Of a stretch of DNA of 64,000 nucleotides, positions 56,531 through 64,000 are shown in pieces; position 1 is the stretch's first letter, and every line of letters begins with the position of its first letter. The stretch lies in contig MARA01000010.1 of NCBI GenBank assembly GCA_001792895.1, positions 806,001 through 870,000 on the forward strand. The letters are read 5' to 3'. This DNA is from Lentinus brumalis. Taxonomy: Eukaryota > Basidiomycota > Agaricomycetes > Polyporales > Polyporaceae. A program made the position numbers and the translations under genes. The notes beneath the pieces were generated by a model. The model ran no database searches. It worked only from the letters and a program-made list of their open reading frames with translations, and had not been told where the DNA came from.

Positions 56531-57730
56531 CTATGAGTCTGACGACGAGGCCGTGATCCCGTCCTCGAGCACCTCGCACACGCGCGACACCATCTCGCTC
56601 ATGCTCAGCTCGAGCCCGTCAAACAGCAGCAGCCCCGCCACCTTCCCGTTCGACTTCCCGTGCTCGACGTCCCCGTTCTCCACTATGCCCTTGTGCGCCT
56701 CGACATACGCCGGCCACACGATCTGCTCCCAGTAGTTTGGCGGGTCGCGCCACAGGCTGCCCTCTGGATCGGATTGAACTCCGGACACGCAGAACGCAGT
56801 ATTGAAGTGCGCGTTTCGGCCGACGGCGAAAGGGCGGACATAGGGCGGGGTTGCGAGGACACGGAGCGGGAGGAAGAGCGTCAGGACATGGTGTCTTCAG
56901 ATGCGGCGACAGCGGCGAAACGCGTTCCTACCTGCGGTGTGGTACCCATGTCTCTCGTGTCTCCGCTGCTTCAGTACCTCGTAGGGCACCCGCAGGAAGA
57001 TGCGGAAGTCCAGTTTGTCCACGACCTCCTATTAATCATGCCTCCTGTTAGAGTCGCACTGTCAGTGTCCGCACGCACTTACCGGGTGCCAATACAGGAG
57101 GAAGCCGTCCACGATGACCCACTTGATATCTTCGCCCATCGCTCGATGTTCCTCTTCTATGCGCTCGAAGCGGGCCTTCCACTTCTGGAAGACTGTGTCA
57201 TCTATTGCTACATCCTTCTGTTCGTTCAGGTGGTCGTGCGAGACGTGCTCCGGGGGTATCACTCCTGTGCGTTTGACCTAGAACAACATTAACACGCGCC
57301 ATTTGCTGCCGGAGACGAGCTTACTCACCTCTTCCAATGCCTTCACCATCCTCGGCCACTCGATCGCGCCCTCAGCGCGATCCCAGTCCTGCACGCCGTA
57401 CACAGGGTGCACCGGCACCAACTCCTGCGGCTGTAGAGACATGGATGTGACGGCGTGAGATCACCGCTCGCACAAGCAAAGGCGGTATGCACGAACTGGT
57501 GCAAAATCCTTGGATCAGAATGTGCACGTTAGTACTACACTCTGACAGGATCGGTAGGAGGACTTACATCCTGATGAACGATGACGCTATTGGGCAATAT
57601 GCGACGAAGGTGCTTGGCCAATGTGGTCTTCCCTGAGCATGTTGCGCCTCTTTCTCTCGCGTCAAGTTGATTTCCCTGCTCAAGATGCATTAACGCACCC
57701 GATCCCGACCAAGATGATCCGGGTCTTCAT
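56531..57730 (-). CDS. NRK1: Nicotinamide riboside kinase-type P-loop kinase
   Basis: Seven exons: 57730-57699, 57649-57568, 57508-57497, 57430-57329, 57277-57083, 57028-56932, 56778-56531; 255 residues. Nrk1 phosphorylates nicotinamide riboside to NMN in NAD salvage. The Walker A loop is VGIGGATCSGKTTLAKHL, split by intron 1; then ILPNSVIVHQDDFAPPQELV with the conserved DD pair, WVIVDGFLLYWHP, LDFRIFLRVPYEVLKQRRHE (lid arginines), WRDPPNYWEQIVWPAYVEAH, and an acidic Ser-rich end. Exon 3 is only 12 nt (DFAP), flanked by a 59-nt and a 66-nt intron; leaving it out would remove the second conserved Asp. It could be a related uridine-kinase-like enzyme, but the motif order fits NRK best. Confidence 0.86.
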
Positions 57731-58045
57731 CGTGTGAGACGGTGCTAATGCTGGTGCTTCCCGCCGAGCGCTACCTGTAGAGTTCGGTGTGAGATGGACT
57801 CGCAGCTCAACGTCAACTCCACTGTACCGTCTGAAGTGGTGGTGGTCTCACAAGCGAAGCTCTGAGTAATGCGGGCGGTTGCTGGTCAACTTGCGCGATC
57901 TCAGCAACTTGGACACAGAGTCACCGGGCAGCGGTCCGGTTGAGCGACGATAAGATAAGATAGACTCTGGGCGCTCACTCCGGGCTTGAGCCTCGTTCTG
58001 TACTCTACGCGAACTGTACGCGAACCACCTCCAGCTTCGAGCATC
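57731..58045. other. Divergent NRK1 / PAXX-like promoter
   Basis: 315 bp between the two ATGs. It contains the direct pair tactctacgcgaactg/tacgcgaacc just upstream of 58046. No TATA box is evident. Confidence 0.4.
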
Positions 58046-59301
58046 ATGTCGTCGGACTCGGATGTTATGTCACATTTCTCGCCTCTGGATGAACTCATCA
58101 AAGTGATATACCAAGGCTCTGCACGTTTTGTCATCGTGTCGTCTGTGGACGATGCAAGTTGGACAGTGCATGTCGGTTTGACTGGAGACGGAGGCAGATG
58201 GTGGCGCGGAAGGTGGACGGACAAGGAGGTCAGGAAGCAATTTGTAAGTCTCACATCGCTGAGGAGAAATTCTGTGATGTCTAAGACGCGGCATGTCCAT
58301 CAAGGGTTCCGGCGTGTCGTCCTTCCTCCTCGAGTCGGCCGTGGAGAAGATGGCGGACGCGCTCGTCAAGGGCCAAGTTACCATGGGCGACTGGAGCCCG
58401 TCGGAGGGCGCGGAGATCCAAGTACGTGCTTGCGAATGGACTTTCCTGTGCTTGTGCATGCTGAAGCCGACTAGAGGTGATGCACCGTAGTTGGTTCTAG
58501 GTACGAGCGCGAAGACGCCTATCCGTGTACCGCTCGTCGAGCTGGACCCGGCCGAGGCAGCTGCCTTTGCCACGAAGGTGTTCACAGAGGTACGTGGTTT
58601 CATCGGTTTAACCTGGCGGAGCGTCCTTCTGGGTAGACGGGTATGGTGGTTTGTTGCTCCGTGCTTGTGACAGTGAAACACGTAGTGCCCAACCGCAACC
58701 ATGGCCCGTTCCACAATGGCGGTGCGCGTCCACTCATTCCAGCGACACAGATTGCCTTGCAAGCCGAGTCACGGAACTGCCGCCTGCATCCGACCACATC
58801 AGCATACGAACCGTCGAAGGTGGAAGCACCTGCGGCAGGTACGCGTTTCAAATGCTCTGACTACTATGATGGCCGCTCATCGAGTATTCTAGGCTCAAGC
58901 TCGTCGAGGAAAACCGCATCTCGACGAACACCAAGCCCCGAACCCGCCCCCAGGAAGCATAGCAGTCCACACAAGACCAAGGACAGAGGTAAGGAGACGG
59001 CCCGCGAGGAAGCCCGGTCCAAAGCGGGGAGTGACAGGTACAAGCGCAAGGCCGAGGAGGCCGAGGAGGAGATCGAAGCTCTCAAGGCGGAACTCGAGAA
59101 GGCCCAGCGCAAGGAGCCCTCCAAGCTGCTCCCATCGCAAAGTACGTCACCATGAACTGTACACTCTTATGTTGTGGTTAACAGATGGCTACAGAGAGCA
59201 AGGTTGGGGCAGTCGCGAGGCCGAAGGGCGCGTCCTTAGCAAACCCGACAAAGAAGGCGAGAAAGTATCAGGCCCTCGAGTTCGAGGACGACGACGAGTG
59301 A
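58046..59301 (+). CDS. XRCC4-superfamily, PAXX-like non-homologous end-joining factor (candidate)
   Basis: Six exons: 58046-58243, 58305-58421, 58491-58589, 58751-58838, 58893-59141, 59195-59301; 285 residues, all phases closing. PAXX binds Ku and stabilises the end-joining complex. The N-terminal 130 residues match the head layout of PAXX/XLF/XRCC4: strands ARFVIVSSVDDASWTVHVGL and GGRWWRGRWTDKEVRKQFGS, helices SSFLLESAVEKMADALVKG, strands QVTMGDWSPSEGAEIQLVLG and KTPIRVPLVELDPAEAAAFA, then a stalk-like helix TKVFTEIALQAESRNCRL. A Ser/Lys-rich linker and a coiled coil (KRKAEEAEEEIEALKAELEK) follow. The C-terminus GASLANPTKKARKYQALEFE then DDDE resembles the SL-x-NP...basic...F-acidic Ku-binding tail of PAXX. 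Two acceptors (58304 and 59194) were picked for phase over nearer AGs. Identification is by motif reading only. Confidence 0.6.
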
Positions 59302-59722
59302 ACGAGTTGAAGTTCGTTTGCCTGTTGGCTATGTTTCTTGTTCTGCTTTGCGTCTTGTTTTCTAGCTGCATAGTTCTCCCTCTAATCCACACACTATAAC
59401 TAGTTCATCGCATCACTATGTAGACGCCGTCGGGCGTTCTCACACAGCATCTGGGCTCTGTGGGACCTTACGAGACCTTACAAGATGCCGTAACAGGCTA
59501 AGAATAGAGTTGGCAGTGACCTCAAAGACCTGATGTACTGGGACGACCAGCATCTTGCTACTTCCCTTCCCCAGGTGCGAGCGTGATGGTCTTTCCGTGT
59601 AACTTGATTTTGCTGACCGCGGTCCTGATTGTTTCGTGCAGTATGCCTATACAACTTCTCGGCGATGAGCGTCCTCCCCCGCAGCCCCAATTCGCGCGAA
59701 GACGGTCCTCTTCGTGATATCC
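59302..59722. other. Intergenic, promoter of the first small membrane protein
   Basis: 420 bp. It holds short out-of-frame ATGs (for example 59643) before the chosen start, but no recognisable gene or TATA element. Confidence 0.4.
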
Positions 59723-60344
59723 ATGAAGCGTCTGAGCATGCTCTGCCTCCTCGCACTAGGACGCTCCACGGGCACCCTCCTCGCGCATATCCTCTTGTTC
59801 TGGTTCGCGCGGTCCGTCCCCGCCTTCGACCCCAGCGGCGCCCTCACATCGAGCTCCTTACGCAAGACATGGTACATCGGCATCATGGCCTCCTGCGCGC
59901 TCCTGATTCCCTCCTTCGGCTTTTTCTTATTGCCATTCGCACTGCGATATAAGGCATGCGCGGCAGAGGGCACGCTCACGCCCGCGAACAAGCTGCGGTG
60001 GTCGTGGACACCCGCGTTTTGGACCCCAGGCGTACGGCACGCGTGCACGCAGATTGGGACGGTGGTAGCGTTTGCTGGGACGTCAATGGTGTTGAGGTTC
60101 GTTGATGACGACTCGCATTATCTTGACCCTTTCCATGCTGGGGCTCTGGGAGTTCTCGGAAATCTCACCTTGCGTATTCCGATGTCTGGATGGCAGCGGG
60201 TGCAGAAGCAGATGGAGAGGGAGGATGAAGGCGATGGCGTTTGGCGCGAGAACGAGGTATGTCGGTAGCGGATCTGTAGTGTTGTGTCCACGACTGACAT
60301 GTTTCCAGCCTGCCGGACGTAGTAGTGCAGAGACATTGTTGTGA
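59723..60344 (+). CDS. Small multi-span membrane protein, paralogue 1
   Basis: Two exons fit: 59723-60256 and 60309-60344 (GTATGT...TTCCAG); 189 residues. Hydrophobic spans are at residues 5-30 (LSMLCLLALGRSTGTLLAHI), 50-78 (WYIGIMASCALLIPSFGFFL) and 100-128. A conserved core, LPFALRYKACAAEGTLTPAN, is shared with the next gene (VPLAMRYKECKAVGTFAPAN), as is LDPFHAGALGVLG against LDPFHAGVLGVAA. The tail is acidic/basic (QMEREDEGDGVWRENE) and then short. I do not know the family; the two genes are tandem duplicates that have diverged strongly. If the last intron is not used, the protein ends three residues later, after VCR. Confidence 0.62.
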
Positions 60345-61016
60345 CAGTACAGTCTCATAATGTGGGCCATGCCATGCCTCCCGTTCCCATGCATTTCACG
60401 AGCGGCAACGCTCTGAGCGCATACTGCGACCGTGGTCGTCGGCGGAGCTCGTCGAGACGCAGCGCCGAAGAACAATAAGATTGTGGACGAAGGTACATTG
60501 GTACTTGCTCGCCAATCCTGTCTCCGGGCCCCACTACTCACCGTACTCGCCACCGCGTTATGTTCTGCGTCCGTCAGATTTCTGATGCGCTTGGAATCTA
60601 GGAAGCTGCAGAACGTGCCCCGACCGAGCCCGAAGGCGCAGTTCCCTTCGTCTCTATACTCGATATATACAGGTACGCTTCTCCTGATCCTATTGTTCTC
60701 ATATCTTTGCTCACGTCTCTTAAGCTAGTAGCAGAAGCGCGGTGAACACGCCAGCCGTTTCCAACGTGTCCGACAGGTCCTCCCAACACAAGGAACTATG
60801 CCTTTGCGGGATACCTTTGTCGTGGTCGAGTGCAATCGAAGTGCGTCGAGAGGTCAATCAGTACATGCCTCAGCTCGGCAGGCCCGTCATGCATCCGAAG
60901 AAGGTATATAAGTCCTATCTCGTATCTCAAGCAAACCAGCCAACGCCAGCCTCCCCAAGGTACGGCGCTCTCCCCAGTCATGACATACTCTGACTAACGC
61001 AGTCCTACCTTCCAGA
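60345..61016. other. Intergenic spacer of the tandem pair
   Basis: 670 bp. A TATA-like tatatacagg near 60,665 and tatataagtcc near 60,906 could serve the downstream gene. No further copy of the paralogues is seen. Confidence 0.4.
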
Positions 61017-61613
61017 ATGGACCAAGCTACCGACCCCTTCATCTGCCCCCCGCCCCCCACCGAGTTCACTGTCATCATGCCCTCGTTCATGCGCCTCGGG
61101 CAGTTGTGCCGCAACGGCCTCGAGATGGCATTCTACCTCACCACGCTTCACTTCTTCTTCGCCGGTCTCTCCAAGGTCTTTCCAGGCTTCGACGCGAGCG
61201 GCGACTTCGCATTCGCGTGGCGCCGCGGGACGTGGCAGATCGGTATGGCCGCGATGGCGCTCACGGTGCCCGCCGGGTTCCTGTACTTTGTCGTGCCGCT
61301 CGCGATGCGGTACAAGGAGTGTAAGGCCGTGGGCACGTTTGCGCCGGCGAACGAGCTGCGGAAGGGCTGGGCATCGTCGGCGGGGGTGCGGCGCTGGTCC
61401 ATTCATGCGTTGGTCGTCGCGGCATATGTCATGGGCTCGTACATGATCCAGTCGGGCGCGGAGAGGCGGGTCCTGGACCCGTTCCATGCGGGAGTGTTGG
61501 GTGTGGCAGCGAGGGCGATGTTTTGCGCGGTCCGTGCGTACTTCCTGGGGGATCAGGCGGAGTATGAGCTCACGCTACCGGTCGATACTCATCGTTGGTC
61601 GGCGGTTCTCTAA
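61017..61613 (+). CDS. Small multi-span membrane protein, paralogue 2
   Basis: One exon, 198 residues. It starts MDQATDPFICPPPPTEFTVI; an internal ATG (MPSFMRLGQLCRNG) would match paralogue 1 better. Spans are GLEMAFYLTTLHFFFAGLSK, IGMAAMALTVPAGFLYFVVP, IHALVVAAYVMGSYMI and GVLGVAARAMFCAVRAYFLG. Shared signature with paralogue 1: FDxSG, then RxTWxIGxxA, the RYK-C-A-GT-PAN block and LDPFHAG. The function is unknown; PAN-L-R and the conserved cysteine are candidate functional residues. A TATA-like tatataag lies about 110 bp upstream. Confidence 0.68.
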   Translation: MDQATDPFICPPPPTEFTVIMPSFMRLGQLCRNGLEMAFYLTTLHFFFAGLSKVFPGFDASGDFAFAWRRGTWQIGMAAMALTVPAGFLYFVVPLAMRYKECKAVGTFAPANELRKGWASSAGVRRWSIHALVVAAYVMGSYMIQSGAERRVLDPFHAGVLGVAARAMFCAVRAYFLGDQAEYELTLPVDTHRWSAVL

Positions 61614-61874
61614 TCCTTGATGAGGTGCTGAATGGGATGTAGCGATCGTGAAGGATGTCTGTTCGTGTGCGTGCAGTGCCGCCTCCGACAAATCAATAGA
61701 GGTACCATCGAAACATTTACATTGATCGCCAGTAAGTCGACCATTCCTTGACTTCCAAGGTCCAGTGCAGAGTTGCTAGACATGTATACGAGTCCAGTAC
61801 TTACGTGTCGTCATGAGAAAACAGAAGCGCAATCCTGCATTGGACGTCAAGACCTCAGGAACATTACACCAACT
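61614..61874. other. Convergent 3' spacer
   Basis: 260 bp between paralogue 2 and the esterase stop codon; nothing recognised. Confidence 0.4.
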
Positions 61875-63126
61875 TCACTCGTCCAACCACTTGGCGAACC
61901 TCTGCAACGCCTGCGTGCGTTCCGGCTCGTGCCACGCGAACACCGTGAAGTCATGGATCGAATCCGGTTCCACATCCAGCACATCCTCCACGCCATCTTC
62001 CTTGAGCTTCTCTGCTACACGAGTAGAGTCGTCCAGGAGTGTCTCCAGCCCGCCAGCTGAGATGTACGTGCGCGGAAAGCCCTTGAACAGACCCCGCGTC
62101 CCGTCAAAGTGGGACGAGATTGGGGAGATGTAGCGGTTCGTCTTAGCCTCCTCGGGGTCGAGCGGGCCGAGGTACGCCGCCCGTGGGTAACGGGGGCCCA
62201 TCCCGAGGATGTCGTTCCTCCGGTTACGGTGCAAGGACGAGTCCGGTTCGTCGCGTGACTCGGACAGGTCCAGCCACGCTGAGCATGAGAGCAGGCGGCC
62301 TGGGGGAGGAAGGCCTGGGATCGCATTCTCCACGAGGTGTCGCACCAGGGCGAACGCGATGTTGCCTCCTGCCGAGTCTCCGGCGAGAGTGATATTCTTA
62401 GCATCGAAGCCCAGGTCCTTGATGAGATATCGGTAGGCTGCGAGGCAATCCAGGAGTGCTGCAGGAAAGGGGTTTGCCGGAGGATCCGGATGAGCCGCAG
62501 AGAGACGATACTCTACGGCTAGGACCCTCTCGAGTTTGGAGCTATGCTCGAGCAAACCGCGGCTGAGGCTGCTAGTGACAGACTCCGGGTGCGCGCTGCC
62601 CAACTAATAGCGGAGGTGACTCAGATACAGGATTGGGACTAACCAAGGAAAGAGGCACTTACGTGGAATGCGCCTCCATGGATATGCATGGCGACAACCT
62701 CGCCTGGCTTGGCCTTCATGTCTGTCGGGAGGGGGCGGCCCCGGGTTTCAAGAACCAATACCCCCCAACCCTGCTGGGCTTGACCCCGCTTACTCCAGCC
62801 GCACGACGTACTTCTCCGCAGAAGGCGTCCGATTCCTCAGTGAGACCGTCTATCCACACGAACTTCGCGTCCTTGAGCTCGTCGTCTGACTCCGGGGATC
62901 GTGGCTGGTCTTCGACCCAACCTCAACGCTTGGTAATTATCGAGCGATACGCAACGACAATGATGCTGCGCAGAAGGGACCATTTTGGACTGGGTCTGTT
63001 ACGGCGGGGAAGGTACGTGATTGTCCAGAAGGGCAGCCGCACGAAGACAGTTGAGCCCAGAATGTAAGCGAGATAGAGACCCTTGAAGGGCTGGCGGCGA
63101 ATGGTAAAGGGCTGCGGCTCCACCAT
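61875..63126 (-). pseudogene. HSL-family alpha/beta-hydrolase esterase, broken reading frame
   Basis: Two exons, 63126-62663 and 62603-61875; about 397 codons. The membrane-proximal N-terminus (MVEPQPFTIRRQPFKGLYLA, hydrophobic GSTVFVRLPFWTITYLP) is followed by the oxyanion motif VVAMHIHGGAFH at the intron, then SAHPESVTSSLSRGLLEHSS, LAVEYRLS, the nucleophile in TLAGDSAGGNIAFAL, and the His in SIHDFTVFAWHEPE. Two breaks are in exon 1. An in-frame TGA at 62923-62925 separates KR from GWVEDQP. The frame then changes between GGYWFLKPGAAP and LPTDMKAKPGEVV; one more C in the run at 62731-62735 would join them. Exon 2 is intact. It could be a young pseudogene, or a working gene with sequence errors. 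Confidence 0.7.
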
Positions 63127-64000
63127 CCTGTCCGACTATGCAGGTACTATAGCTCTGTACCCGTTGGATTAGTGCTCTGACTGGTGCCGTGAGATGGATA
63201 TTTACCTAGAAGCGAACTGCGTTGCGAGCCTTTTCGAGTGGTACAATCTAGCTCGAAATTGGGAGCACGCCGTTAAAGAAAGAGACCGTCTTCAAGGTAA
63301 GTATAGAGAGCTGCGGATTCCCACTGGAGCCCCGGCGTACACCGGCTATGCCAGGCTCTGTGTGTGCCGCTCTGGATTGTGGCGGTGCCATCGAGTTCAT
63401 GGTTGAACCTAGGTTGAACCACCTTCAAGTCCGCGATCAGTTGCCTCGCTTTGATACACCTCGAATACTCTCCAGGGACGGCTCCTGCTAGTAACTCAAC
63501 AACTCGCCAACTTGAAAGGCCAGGGTGAGGCAACTGAAACACGCTTCACATGCCGTTCCCGACTGAAAACCTACCGTCGACACGTGATACATACTGTATA
63601 TGCTTGGTCTGGGATACGTTGGGCAGCTTGGGCAGTTCTGAGTTCTGCCTGCTTGTCCACAAAGGTCTGGAGGTCTTGTCACAGGATGTGCCATGTTGGT
63701 TCGTATCTTCAGATTCATAATGCGACGGACGGTCGCCAGAATGGACCTGGATCCTCCAGGCTCCCGGCCGTCTCCGCGATCATGCTCTGGACGCTGTGTG
63801 GGCTTTGTCTGTCCGACTCTGGCTTTTCTCGTCCCCGAGGCGTAGTGAGTATGTACCTTCACGCCCGTCAGCAGACCGACCTTCAGCGACAGCCCCTCGG
63901 AGCGGACTTGCCTCGGGCGCGCCTGGAGCGGGAATGCCGACTCAGCGGCTCAATGCTACCGTATACCCCGACATCATCTCCACCACAGAGCGTGCATATA
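63127..64000. other. Right edge, no supported gene
   Basis: About 870 bp with short frames on both strands (for example 63488-63862 minus) that lack domains or splice logic. It should include the esterase promoter. A gene entering from the right cannot be excluded. Confidence 0.4.

Noticed and set aside
59163..59186. Last acceptor of the PAXX-like gene at AACAG (59184)
   Set aside because: It leads into a frame ending in a hydrophobic tail (LLAMFLVLLCVLF) that looks like antisense noise. The next AG restores the SLANP and acidic end and keeps phase.
1..64000. tRNA, rRNA, CRISPR arrays, bacterial operons or viral genes
   Set aside because: Looked for by eye on both strands; no cloverleaf with A/B boxes, no regularly spaced repeats and no viral domains were found. 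A tRNA scan would be the decisive test.

Overview
The window looks like nuclear DNA of a filamentous basidiomycete, most likely an Agaricomycete (a wood-decay or polypore-type genome fits). Almost every recognisable gene is cut by several short introns of about 50-75 nt with GTRNGT donors and YAG acceptors. Genes lie close together on both strands. The contents (fused tryptophan synthase, soluble fumarate reductase with a cytochrome b5 tail, monopolin Csm1/Pcs1, EF-hand MscS-like channel, secreted sedolisin, PL14 lyase, family-1 glycosyltransferases) are typical of fungi. Exon structures below were assembled by hand from splice signals, reading phase and family conservation. I saw no tRNA, rRNA, CRISPR array or bacterial-type operon.

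Layout. 0-5 kb: a short-chain dehydrogenase (+) facing the Fe-S assembly factor NAR1 (-). 6-15 kb: a 75-residue Cys-rich protein (-), the Golgi/endosomal Qa-SNARE TLG2 (+) with a 1.4-kb first intron, and a 12-exon EF-hand mechanosensitive channel (+). 15-17 kb: RNA polymerase II subunit RPB3 (-) with a long Gly/Trp-rich tail. 17-25 kb: a decayed glycosyltransferase relic, a secreted PL14-type polysaccharide lyase, an intact UDP-glycosyltransferase and an unknown gene. 26-33.6 kb: tryptophan synthase (-) and an ankyrin-tailed L-asparaginase (+), divergent from a 226-bp spacer, then the kinetochore/monopolin factor CSM1 (-). 35-39.4 kb: two secreted hydrolases, a sedolisin and a class-3 lipase (-). 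40-43.6 kb: a CNNM/Mam3-type metal-homeostasis membrane protein (-). 45.6-50.3 kb: a multi-span membrane protein with a disordered tail (+) and a second UDP-glycosyltransferase (-), an inverted copy of the one at 21.4 kb. 51-57.7 kb: a small acidic ORF, an F-box protein, fumarate reductase and a nicotinamide-riboside-type kinase. 58-63 kb: a gene that reads like a fungal PAXX/XRCC4-superfamily end-joining factor, two tandem paralogous small membrane proteins, and a damaged HSL-type esterase.

Themes. (1) The glycosyltransferase family has spread locally: two full copies with identical exon lengths plus two relics; one full copy has lost the TATA box of the other. (2) Three conserved genes each lack exactly one C in a C-homopolymer, which points to consensus errors in the assembly more than to gene death; the esterase also has an in-frame stop. 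(3) The most unusual candidates are the PAXX-like gene with a Ku-binding-like C terminus and the eight-tryptophan GW/WG tail on RPB3. (4) Two introns are about 20 times the usual length, and one holds a MITE-like foldback element.
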